Made by a program: the position numbers and the translations under genes. The notes beneath the pieces were generated by a model. It searched no databases and was not told the DNA's origin. It worked only from the letters and a program-made list of their open reading frames with translations. 7,230 nucleotides of DNA from Ignavibacteriota bacterium. Lineage in GTDB: Bacteria > Bacteroidota > Ignavibacteria > Tepidaquicellales > Tepidaquicellaceae. The stretch is from assembly GCA_003158365.1 (NCBI GenBank), contig PMIW01000226.1, positions 8,703 to 15,932 on the forward strand, given 5' to 3'. Below, piece after piece: positions 1 through 6,541 of this stretch (the stretch's first letter is position 1; every line of letters starts with the position of its first letter).

Positions 1-842
1 GTAATTACATCTACAAGTTTTTCATCGAGAATATTTTCGCTTGTTTTTTTATAAAGAGGCAGCGAGTTTAGGATATTGACCTTCACATGCCAGTCTTTTT
101 CTTTTTCAAGAGAAGAAATTATATATTCAAAATCGTATGAGTCTGCAATATAACCGAGAGCGGAAAATGACCACTCACGGGTTTTCCAGCGGTCGGATTT
201 CGTCATCCCTAAAATAGTTTCGTGTGCAGGCAGAAGCAAATCTTTATTCCGCATTCTCGCAAAAGCATAAGCAATAATAGCTTCATCAACCGGAGGTGTT
301 TTATCTGCCATAAGTCCGCACAGGTATTGAACAGCTTTTTCGCTTTTTATATTTCTTATGGCAAATTTTGCAATTGCAAATGCAAGTGCGCTTTTGGAAA
401 AAGCATTTTCGGGTATATGGTTTAATAAAAAATCAAGAGTTTCCGCACTGCCGGTTTTTCCGATTGCATATAAAACCGCCGATGTAACAAATGTGTCCAA
501 ATCAGATGTGTAAGCTTTTAAAAGATATTCTGTGCTTTTCCGGCAGGGAATTTGCCCGAGCGCAAAACAAGAAAAGGACTTGTTCATTTTGGCATTACTA
601 CTTAATAATACATTACCGATTTCATCGACAGTGGTTGAATCCTGTATATTGGCAAGTGCAAGCATTGTTTGAGAAACCATTATACCATCAGGAGATTTAA
701 GGTAATTCAGCAGTTCCCTGTTTGGTCCGAGCGAACGTGTATCCTGATATATGAGGATTTTCTTTTCGTCTTCAGAAAAATCCTGAGAATACAGGTTTAC
801 TGTTATAAAAAGTAAAAAAAACAATATTGTGTTTTTTGTCAT
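1..842 (-). CDS. Exported HEAT-repeat protein, 3' end beyond window (partial)
   Basis: An open minus-strand frame runs from ATG at 842-840 to the left edge: 280 codons with no stop. Residues 1-20 (MTKNTILFFLLFITVNLYSQ) are a Sec signal peptide with a YSQ/D-type end common in Bacteroidota, so the mature protein should be periplasmic or envelope-associated. The rest is alpha-helical with repeated short helix pairs of about 30 residues, for example around 54-80, 87-112 (FALGQI), 118-140 (VLYAIGKTGSAETLDFLL) and 222-245 (WSFSALGYIADS), which is the pattern of HEAT/PBS-lyase-like repeats used for protein binding. There is no catalytic motif in the visible part. In Ignavibacteria, such N-terminal HEAT arrays can precede a cyclophilin-type peptidyl-prolyl isomerase domain. 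That would lie outside the window, and I offer it only as a guess. The gene starts 32 bp after the pgi stop on the same strand, so co-transcription is likely. No Shine-Dalgarno is visible before the ATG. Confidence 0.8.
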   Translation of the reverse strand, partial: MTKNTILFFLLFITVNLYSQDFSEDEKKILIYQDTRSLGPNRELLNYLKSPDGIMVSQTMLALANIQDSTTVDEIGNVLLSSNAKMNKSFSCFALGQIPCRKSTEYLLKAYTSDLDTFVTSAVLYAIGKTGSAETLDFLLNHIPENAFSKSALAFAIAKFAIRNIKSEKAVQYLCGLMADKTPPVDEAIIAYAFARMRNKDLLLPAHETILGMTKSDRWKTREWSFSALGYIADSYDFEYIISSLEKEKDWHVKVNILNSLPLYKKTSENILDEKLVDVI

Positions 843-874
843 AAAATTAAGTATTAATTAAAACTTTCAACTTT

Positions 875-2200
875 TTACTTTTCCTGTTTTCCGAGCAGTG
901 CAAACATATTTTTCTTATACGCTTCCACGCCCGGCTGGTCGAACGGATTCACTCCAAGCACGTACCCGCTGATACCGCAGGCTCTTTCGAAGAAATAAAT
1001 CAATTGTCCGAGATAATATTCGTTCAGTTTCGGGACCGAGATAAATATATTCGGTACTCCCCCGTCAACGTGAGCCATCGCAGTACCCAACATTGCCTTT
1101 TGATTAATTTCGTTCAGTCTTTTCCCGGCAATGTAATTCAAATCATCGAGATTGTTTTCGTCAGACGGTACGGTAAGTTTATTCGAGGAATTCTCAACCC
1201 AAAGTACTGTTTCGAAAATATTTCTTGTGCCATCCTGAATCCACTGTCCCATGGAATGCAGGTCAGTCGTGAAGTTTACTCCGGCAGGGAATATTCCTTT
1301 CCCGTTTTTTCCTTCACTTTCACCGTAAAGTTGTTTCCACCATTCAATAAAATAATTAAGATTAGGAGTATAACTTGCAAGTATCTCGATTGCTTTTCCC
1401 TTTCGGTGGAGTGCGTTTCTTACTGCCGCATAAAGCATAGCGGGATTATTCACGATAGAATTTTCGGTATCGATAAATTCCTGCATATCTTTTGAGCCGC
1501 GGATTAATTCTTTTATGTCTAATCCAGCCGCAGCAACAGGTAAAAGCCCCACAGGAGTAAGAACGGAATATCTTCCGCCGACATCATCGGGAATTACAAA
1601 AGATTTATATCCTTCCGTATCGGAAAGTTTTTTAAGTGCACCTTTTGATTCATCCGTAACTGCAACAATTCTTTTCCTTGCTTCTTTCTTTCCGTATTTT
1701 TTCTCGAGATGATTTTTTAAAATGCGGAAAGCAACTGCGGGTTCGGTTGTAGTACCTGATTTAGATATTACTATAACGGAATAATCATTCTTGTTCAGTA
1801 CATCGAGAAGGTTTGAATGATAATCTTCTCCGAGATTTTGTCCGGCATATATTACGAGAGGATATTTTTTCTTTTTACCGAGCAAGGTTTCAAAGCTGTG
1901 TGAAAGCGCATCAATTACTGCACGGGCACCGAGATACGAGCCGCCTATTCCCACAACCACTATCAAGTCGGATTTTTTACGCAATAATTCTGCGGTATTA
2001 TTTATTTTTTTAATACTCTTTTTTATAATATCCGAAGGGAGGCTCATCCATCCGAGAAATTCCCTTCCCTTCCCATTTTTATTCATTAAAAACTCATTTG
2101 CTTTTTGCACTTCTGTTTTCCAGGCAAGAATTTCTTCTGGTGATACAAATTTCAAGGTATCATTTACATTAAGTTGAAAACCATTATGACTGAATTCCAT
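875..2200 (-). CDS. pgi: Glucose-6-phosphate isomerase (phosphoglucose isomerase)
   Basis: A complete cytoplasmic 441-residue enzyme interconverting glucose 6-phosphate and fructose 6-phosphate in glycolysis and gluconeogenesis. Its length and motifs fit the short Bacillus-type PGI family (about 450 residues) rather than the roughly 550-residue E. coli type. Sugar-phosphate-binding SIS motifs are visible at 82-93 (VVGIGGSYLGAR) and 145-153 (ISKSGTTTE). The PGI signature is at 207-221 (VGGRYSVLTPVGLLP) with Arg210. By alignment with known PGIs, the catalytic Glu is Glu294 in YGESEGK, the ring-opening His is His315 in DLHSMGQ, and the C-terminal Lys is Lys429 in QPGVEAYKK, so the enzyme should be active. 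The ATG at 2200 gives the expected N-terminus. No Shine-Dalgarno precedes it; the upstream bases are AT-rich. A terminator lies upstream of the gene, between it and the secreted-protein gene, so pgi probably has its own promoter in 2201-2338. Confidence 0.97.
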   Translation of the reverse strand: MEFSHNGFQLNVNDTLKFVSPEEILAWKTEVQKANEFLMNKNGKGREFLGWMSLPSDIIKKSIKKINNTAELLRKKSDLIVVVGIGGSYLGARAVIDALSHSFETLLGKKKKYPLVIYAGQNLGEDYHSNLLDVLNKNDYSVIVISKSGTTTEPAVAFRILKNHLEKKYGKKEARKRIVAVTDESKGALKKLSDTEGYKSFVIPDDVGGRYSVLTPVGLLPVAAAGLDIKELIRGSKDMQEFIDTENSIVNNPAMLYAAVRNALHRKGKAIEILASYTPNLNYFIEWWKQLYGESEGKNGKGIFPAGVNFTTDLHSMGQWIQDGTRNIFETVLWVENSSNKLTVPSDENNLDDLNYIAGKRLNEINQKAMLGTAMAHVDGGVPNIFISVPKLNEYYLGQLIYFFERACGISGYVLGVNPFDQPGVEAYKKNMFALLGKQEK

Positions 2201-2254
2201 AATACTTTATTTTTTCGTTATATTATTTATATATAATGATTAAAAAAAGGGAAA

Positions 2255-2299
2255 ATAGAGTGTGTAGAGTCCGTAGAGTCTATTGAGTCTATAGAGTTT
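2255..2299. repeat. Five-unit 9-bp tandem repeat upstream of pgi
   Basis: Five consecutive 9-bp units can be read on the plus strand: ATAGAGTGT, GTAGAGTCC, GTAGAGTCT, ATTGAGTCT and ATAGAGTTT (consensus roughly RTAGAGTCT). All share GAGT at the same phase. The array lies in the 202-bp spacer between the secreted-protein gene and pgi, 55 bp upstream of the pgi start, where the pgi promoter or leader should be. It is a short degenerate minisatellite. Whether it has a regulatory role is unknown. Confidence 0.75.
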
Positions 2300-2338
2300 G
2301 TATGGTAAGAGCGGAAAAGATTTCTTTAAAATTTATGG

Positions 2339-2367
2339 AAAAAAAAGCTGGATTGCACCGGCTTTTT
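2339..2367 (-). terminator. Rho-independent terminator of the secreted-protein gene
   Basis: Read on the minus strand, an A-run of 5 is followed by GCCGG, a six-base loop TGCAAT, CCAGC, and then a run of 8 T. The stem is GC-rich with one C-A mismatch on this strand (a G-U wobble if read on the plus strand), and the flanking A and T runs can extend it. It sits 36 bp after the stop codon of the secreted-protein gene (2403-2405), in the right orientation to end that transcript before pgi. Confidence 0.75.
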
Positions 2368-2402
2368 CTTTCTTACTTTATGAAAACAACAACAAAAATT
2401 TA

Positions 2403-4976
2403 TTATTTAATCATCGACATTTTTTTAGTGTCAGTAAAATTGTTAGCAATAATTCTGTATACATATATACCGCTCGAGAGGTTTGCACCGTTTAAGTCAA
2501 CGGTATAGAAACCCGGAGCTTTCACTTCATTTACGAGAACTTTTACTTCTTTGCCTGTCATATCGTAAATTTTTAATGTGACCTGACCTGCGACCGCTAT
2601 TGTATAATTGATTTTGGTAACAGGATTGAACGGGTTAGGATAATTTTGTGAAAGACTGAATTTTGCCGGGGCGCCGACTTCGATTGTATTGCTTAATTCA
2701 AAGTATTCGAAGTTTCCGTTGTTATCGATTTGTTTCAGCCTATAGGAATATTTTCCTGTCGGGAGAGCTTTATCTTCGAACGAATAAGTTGAGTTTGAAT
2801 TAGTGTTATTATTCCCTTTTGCAAACCCGATTTTTTTATAATCGGAGTTATTATCTTTTCTCTGTATATCGAATCCGGAATTGTTCATTTCGTGGGCAGT
2901 GACCCAGTTTAATCTGACGTCTCTTCCGTTTGAAACGTTTGATATGAAGGAAGTCAGTTTAACAGGAAGCGTACCATCTAAAGGATTTTCGACCGAATTT
3001 CCGCCTATTGCAAATTGTGACAAAGCGGAGAAGGTCATTCCGGTTCTGTTTGCTTTTATCGGACTGCCTGAACCATTAGAGTGTGTACCGCTAAGGCTCC
3101 AGGCTGACGAACTGTTGGTTCTTGATATTATTCTTAATGAAGACGGAGTATTTGCTCCCGCAATTCCATCAGCAATTAAATTTAAGTTGAATACAGGATT
3201 GGACGGACCCGAATATGTAAACTGCCATGCGCCATCCTGACTATAAGTATCAATTGTATAATTTCCTGCGTCTGTCAAAGAACTTAAAGTACCGCCCTGG
3301 TTTCCCGGAAGATACTGGGTAGTCAATGTCCCTGCAGATGAAGTCTGGGTTGTGAATGTAATTGTTGCGGTTCTGTTCTGCGAAGAGTTACCGAGCGGGA
3401 AAGTATAGCTTGCATTTCCGTTTGCAATTGATCTTGCGAATTTTCCGTTTATTAATCCTTCTGTATAAACCAGTGAACCTGATTTTGCATTTGATAATGT
3501 TAAAGTGTAATTTCCGGTTGATATATTTCCGGTTGTCATAAAGAGAGAATCTGTTACTGTTGCATTACTGCTTAAAGTTACACCGGATGCATTTGAAGTA
3601 ACGAGGTCAGAAAAACTTGCCGGTAATCCGTTCCCGGTTACCTGAGCGGATGTTCCGTTATATGCATACTTTGCACCTGTATTATATATTCTTGTTCCGT
3701 TAACCTGTATATTGCCTGTTGTTCCGGAAGTTGTGATTCCGTCGGGTGAACCTATATAAACAACACCACCGCTTGAGATTTCAAAACTATTATGTGTTGT
3801 ATCTATTGACGCTATTGAACCTGTTCCTGTCACAAGCGTGCCTGTATTAGAAACATTAAAATAAAAATTATTATTTATATCAAAATTAGCTAAATTCAGA
3901 TAACCATAAACATAGAACAGGTTTGATAAATTACTTCCCGTAAAATTCATATCGCTTGTAAGCTGCAAGGAACTATATCTTGCGACTTCGATATTTACTT
4001 TACTTGAAAACGGGTTAGGATTTGTAGAAGCAAAATATTGTAATGCAGTCCCGCTGAAACTTATTTTTGCTGTTCCCGAAACATTTGTAACCGAGCCGCC
4101 TGAGGCAGTAAAGTTGCCTTTAACGTATAAGCCGTTTGTACCGTTTCCAATATTAAACGTTCCTCCTGATTGTGCATAGTTACCTGTAATAGTAATGCTC
4201 GAAGTAATTGAAGAGCTGCTCATGTTTGCATTACTTGTTCCGGAGAAATTCATATTGCCGCCGACATTAAGCGAGCCGTTTGCATTGAAAAATGTTATAT
4301 ATTTACTGTTTGTATTTAAAATATTCAAATCTCCGCTAACTGTTGTGAGATAATTGTTCAAAACTATATCCGAATTTTGCGATGCGCAATTCCATGTAAA
4401 GTTATAAAATGTATTTCCCGAGAAATTTGGTAATGAACTTGTCACGCCTGTTATTTCGCAAGTCGAGCCCGCGTACCAGGTAATATTAGTGCCGGACGGG
4501 AAGTTTGAGCTGCTGGTTGCGTGTCTGTATGTTCCATACATCTTAATTGTAGCGTTTGCATTAACTGATCCGGAATTGATTATGGTTCCGCTGAAAGTTG
4601 ATGTTCCATTAAGCGTTAATGTACCATTATTATTAACAGTTCCGCCTGATGCAACAATAAAACCATTAGCACTGATAGTTAGTGTTTTTCCGCTGTTTAT
4701 TGTTAAGGCAGCCGATTGATTAACCGTTAGATTATTAAGTATTATATTTGCGGATACAGCTGCTGTATGATTTGCATTTATTGTAATCTGAGCACTGGTA
4801 TTACTTGAAGGGGCAGATGAAGCATTTACCCATGTTGAGCCATTATAATATTGCCAGTTGGTCTGTGAGGAAAATGTTACATTTCCGCTGGTCTGATAAT
4901 CGCCCGAATTTGTCGCGTAAGTCAAAGCAGGAATTAAAAGTAGAACGGTCATTACGAGGTTTATTACTGCTTTCAT
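2403..4976 (-). CDS. Secreted beta-helix adhesin-like protein with T9SS C-terminal sorting domain
   Basis: A complete 857-residue protein. Residues 1-21 (MKAVINLVMTVLLLIPALTYA) are a Sec signal peptide. Residues of about 60-500 are very rich in Ser, Thr, Asn and Gly, with recurring short strands and turns such as GNMNFSG, GNYAQSGGTFNIG and GNFTASGGSV about 20 residues apart, the look of a right-handed parallel beta-helix. Residues of about 510-660 resemble a beta-sandwich found in similar cargo proteins (TFPLGNSSQNRTATITF). Residues of about 670-768 form a fibronectin III-like module (LPVKLTSF... LNWVTAHEMNNSGFDIQRK). Residues 775-857 are a type A T9SS sorting domain (Por secretion tail): NYPNPFNPVTKINY, then LKIYDMTGKEV and LSSGIYVYRI. 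The T9SS machinery should export it across the outer membrane and release or anchor it at the surface. No enzymatic motif is visible; an adhesin or surface-layer role is inference. The ATG at 4976 is fixed by the signal peptide. No Shine-Dalgarno is seen. Confidence 0.9.
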   Translation of the reverse strand: MKAVINLVMTVLLLIPALTYATNSGDYQTSGNVTFSSQTNWQYYNGSTWVNASSAPSSNTSAQITINANHTAAVSANIILNNLTVNQSAALTINSGKTLTISANGFIVASGGTVNNNGTLTLNGTSTFSGTIINSGSVNANATIKMYGTYRHATSSSNFPSGTNITWYAGSTCEITGVTSSLPNFSGNTFYNFTWNCASQNSDIVLNNYLTTVSGDLNILNTNSKYITFFNANGSLNVGGNMNFSGTSNANMSSSSITSSITITGNYAQSGGTFNIGNGTNGLYVKGNFTASGGSVTNVSGTAKISFSGTALQYFASTNPNPFSSKVNIEVARYSSLQLTSDMNFTGSNLSNLFYVYGYLNLANFDINNNFYFNVSNTGTLVTGTGSIASIDTTHNSFEISSGGVVYIGSPDGITTSGTTGNIQVNGTRIYNTGAKYAYNGTSAQVTGNGLPASFSDLVTSNASGVTLSSNATVTDSLFMTTGNISTGNYTLTLSNAKSGSLVYTEGLINGKFARSIANGNASYTFPLGNSSQNRTATITFTTQTSSAGTLTTQYLPGNQGGTLSSLTDAGNYTIDTYSQDGAWQFTYSGPSNPVFNLNLIADGIAGANTPSSLRIISRTNSSSAWSLSGTHSNGSGSPIKANRTGMTFSALSQFAIGGNSVENPLDGTLPVKLTSFISNVSNGRDVRLNWVTAHEMNNSGFDIQRKDNNSDYKKIGFAKGNNNTNSNSTYSFEDKALPTGKYSYRLKQIDNNGNFEYFELSNTIEVGAPAKFSLSQNYPNPFNPVTKINYTIAVAGQVTLKIYDMTGKEVKVLVNEVKAPGFYTVDLNGANLSSGIYVYRIIANNFTDTKKMSMIK

Positions 4977-5078
4977 TATTTAATTTTATTTTTAATTTAT
5001 TTTTCATGTGATTTTAATTCCTGATATACTAATTTGCAATTAACGTGCCGAAAAAGATGTTTGATTTTTAGCAGAATA

Positions 5079-5110
5079 CAAAGGTATACAGAGATAACAG
5101 GTAGTACGAA
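5079..5110 (-). promoter_or_regulatory. Candidate Bacteroidota-type promoter for the T9SS-cargo gene
   Basis: On the minus strand, TACCTTTG (5086-5079) matches the Bacteroidota -7 consensus TAnnTTTG exactly. At the expected spacing of about 20 bp, TTCG (5110-5107) is a weak match to the -33 TTG element. Initiation near 5072 would give a leader of about 95 nt before the ATG at 4976. This is a motif match only; the -33 part is poor. Confidence 0.35.
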
Positions 5111-5384
5111 TACTGTTTTATTGTTTTTAAACCATTGAAAATCAAATTCTGTATTAACAATAGTTTATATAAAAAAACGAAATATGCGCATTAACTTACT
5201 ATGTTTTGCGCTTCTTTACCGTAAATTAAGCAAATTTTGGTGTTTTTATATAATCTGAAATATAAATTAAACATAGTCGGGTTATGAAGTGAAAGATTAA
5301 TGTTTTAACAATGAGTTATTTTTTAATTTATTTTTTATTAGAATTTCATACATCTGTAATATTTGATTTAAATAAAAATTGTAC

Positions 5385-5396
5385 ATCAAATTTGAT
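5385..5396. promoter_or_regulatory. Perfect 12-bp palindrome upstream of actA
   Basis: ATCAAATTTGAT is a perfect inverted repeat about 160 bp upstream of the actA start. Symmetric 12-bp sites can be operators for dimeric regulators, but in DNA this AT-rich a chance occurrence is quite possible, and no second copy is seen nearby. It does not match a regulator site I recognise. Confidence 0.2.
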
Positions 5397-5554
5397 AAAC
5401 ATAAATAAAAAATATTGCTCTAATTGTGAAATTTTATTACATAAGTCATTGTTAATATTTTTACTTCTTGACGAGAGATGTATTTTTTTCTGTGATATTT
5501 TTTAGATAATTCATTTTATAGTAATTTTTTATATTTTACAGATATTACTTTTCT

Positions 5555-6136
5555 ATGAAAAAACACTTACTTGATTACAATTTAAAAGTACGTTTACCGA
5601 TAATTGTCTTTACAGCGCTGCTGGCGTTTACAGTAACTTATTATGCTTCCTATGCAGAGCGTAATGGTATCGGTTACTCACCCGAACAGCCGATTAAATA
5701 TTCCCACAAGCTTCATGCAGGAGACATGCGGATAGACTGCAAGTATTGCCATATTGGCGTAGAGAAATCAAGGGTTGCAAGCGTACCTTCCGCGGATATA
5801 TGCATGAATTGTCATACAGTTGCCAGGGCTGACAGACCTGAAATTGTAAAACTTATAAAATATTATAACGAAGGTAAACCGATAGAATGGAAGCGGATTC
5901 ACCGCGTTCCCGATTTTGTATATTTTAACCACAGTGTTCACGTGAATAAAAATATTGATTGTGTAAATTGCCACGGCGACGTAAAACAGATGGAGCAGGT
6001 TGCGCAGGTAAATTCTTTTACTATGGGAGCGTGTTTAACTTGTCACAGAAATCCCGAACAGAAAATTTTTAATTATGAGCAGGTTAAAGGTAACCTGAAA
6101 AAAGGCCCTGAAAATTGTGCGGCGTGCCATAGATAA
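5555..6136 (+). CDS. actA: Alternative complex III subunit A, pentahaem cytochrome c
   Basis: A complete 193-residue membrane-anchored multihaem cytochrome. Five CxxCH c-type haem sites are present: CKYCH (62-66), CMNCH (83-87), CVNCH (136-140), CLTCH (160-164) and CAACH (188-192). Candidate distal ligands are the conserved His residues in YSHKLHAGD (51, 54) and RIHRVPDFVYFNHSVHV (116, 125, 129). Residues of about 13-30 form a single N-terminal transmembrane anchor, placing the haems in the periplasm. Haem number, size, anchor and the following actB-like gene match ActA of alternative complex III, which passes electrons from quinol to periplasmic or oxidase-bound cytochrome c in organisms lacking or supplementing bc1. 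A generic cytochrome c3/c7-like protein is a weaker alternative. It is the first plus-strand gene after a long spacer, so it is probably first in its operon. The ATG at 5555 has no obvious Shine-Dalgarno. Confidence 0.92.
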   Translation: MKKHLLDYNLKVRLPIIVFTALLAFTVTYYASYAERNGIGYSPEQPIKYSHKLHAGDMRIDCKYCHIGVEKSRVASVPSADICMNCHTVARADRPEIVKLIKYYNEGKPIEWKRIHRVPDFVYFNHSVHVNKNIDCVNCHGDVKQMEQVAQVNSFTMGACLTCHRNPEQKIFNYEQVKGNLKKGPENCAACHR

Positions 6137-6201
6137 TAATTAATAATGAGTAATAAAGAGCAGAAAACAGAAAGAGGTAATTAAGTATTAAACAATTTAA
6201 T

Positions 6202-6402
6202 ATGAGAATTTTAGAGAACATAAAACCGAAGAAAGTCAGCAGGAAAAATTTTATTTTTTATTCGGGAATTGCGTTAGCAGGAGTATTTCTACTTTTTAAG
6301 ATGCCATTTAAATTTCTAAGAAAAAAAGAAGCAGGTTTATCCGGTGGCGATTCAAAAAAAATAAGTTTTGAAGTTAATCCTGAGTCTGTGAAGAGATGTT
6401 AA
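6202..6402 (+). CDS. Small single-span protein with Tat-like N-terminus, between actA and actB
   Basis: A 66-residue open frame beginning 65 bp after actA and ending in VKRC. Residues 1-17 are basic and include SRKNF, a Lys-for-Arg variant of the twin-arginine SRRxF motif. Residues of about 18-33 (FIFYSGIALAGVFLLF) are one hydrophobic segment, followed by a basic patch (KFLRKKE) and a short polar tail (SFEVNPESVKR). The layout suggests a membrane-anchored peptide or a Tat-type leader with a very short body. I do not recognise a family. Coding potential is supported by the sensible charge and hydrophobic pattern and by its position inside the act operon. No Shine-Dalgarno is visible near the ATG; an AGAGG lies too far upstream (about 22 bp). 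The end may be frameshifted: the +2 frame continues for about 32 further protein-like codons (6392-6487). The protein may therefore originally have been about 97 residues long. Confidence 0.6.
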   Translation: MRILENIKPKKVSRKNFIFYSGIALAGVFLLFKMPFKFLRKKEAGLSGGDSKKISFEVNPESVKRC

Positions 6403-6490
6403 AATTTATCCCGATTCAGTTCGTTTCCCGATAAATCGGGATGCAAAGAACGCACAAGGTTATAAAGTTATTAGCTTAAAAGTAATTTAG
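6392..6490 (+). pseudogene. Possible frameshifted C-terminal extension of the small protein
   Basis: The frame of actB is open from 6392 to a TAG at 6488-6490 and reads RDVKIYPDSVRF, then INRDAKNAQGYKVISLKVI. It has no ATG, GTG or TTG start of its own, so it is not an independent gene. The join to the preceding frame falls at AAGAGATGTT (6391-6400). One extra AG or GA unit there would give AAG AGA GAT GTT and make the two frames continuous. IYPDSVR also resembles the preceding VNPESVKR. This may be decay of a longer gene, an old small duplication, or chance. Confidence 0.3.
6408..6442. repeat. Palindromic element between the small gene and actB
   Basis: The nine bases ATCCCGATT (6408-6416) are the exact reverse complement of AATCGGGAT (6434-6442), with a 17-base loop. 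Within it, CCCGAT (6427-6432) also pairs perfectly with ATCGGG (6435-6440) across two bases. CCCGAT therefore occurs twice directly and once inverted, and two mutually exclusive hairpins are possible in the transcript. No U-run follows, so a terminator is unlikely. It resembles short dispersed intergenic palindromes, or an mRNA processing or stability hairpin. Confidence 0.65.
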
Positions 6491-6529
6491 TTATACTTAC
6501 ATATTAATCCGGATTATTCTATTGTAAAT

Positions 6530-6534
6530 AAGGA
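6530..6534 (+). promoter_or_regulatory. Ribosome binding site fixing the actB TTG start
   Basis: AAGGA at 6530-6534 lies seven bases before TTG at 6542-6544. It is the clearest Shine-Dalgarno in the window. No ATG or GTG is available in the actB frame between the stop at 6488-6490 and this point, so the site favours TTG 6542 over the next TTG at 6563. Confidence 0.6.
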
Positions 6535-6541
6535 AAATTTT

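Larger units (their letters stand above)
4977..5554. other. Divergent AT-rich intergenic region between the T9SS-cargo gene and actA
   Basis: These 578 bp separate two divergent genes and should hold promoters for both. The DNA is strikingly AT-rich with long T and A runs. I see one Bacteroidota-type promoter box facing left (5079-5086) and one perfect 12-bp palindrome (5385-5396). I see no tRNA, no clear terminator hairpin and no convincing gene. A 64-codon plus-strand frame at 5311-5505 is low-complexity Phe/Leu/Ile/Asn and looks like a chance reading of AT-rich DNA. Confidence 0.7.

Noticed and set aside
1004..1495. A 163-codon plus-strand frame.
   Set aside because: It lies wholly antisense to pgi, whose conserved motifs prove the minus-strand reading.
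2255..2299. Tandem repeats as a CRISPR array.
   Set aside because: Units are 9 bp and directly abutting, with no spacers.
2881..3240. A 119-codon plus-strand frame.
   Set aside because: It is antisense to the fibronectin III-like part and the region just before it in the T9SS cargo gene; no independent support.
5311..5505. A 64-codon plus-strand frame in the intergenic region, with several Cys.
   Set aside because: It is low-complexity Phe/Leu/Ile/Asn from AT-rich DNA, has no Shine-Dalgarno or domain pattern, and resembles no family I know.
6146..6184. A 12-codon mini-frame (MSNKEQKTERGN) between actA and the small gene.
   Set aside because: It is too short to support as a gene; no ribosome site or conserved motif visible. 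It could be a leader peptide but nothing shows this.
6427..6440. The CCCGAT-ATCGGG hairpin as a transcription terminator before actB.
   Set aside because: There is no T-run after it on either strand, and it would cut an operon whose subunits work together.
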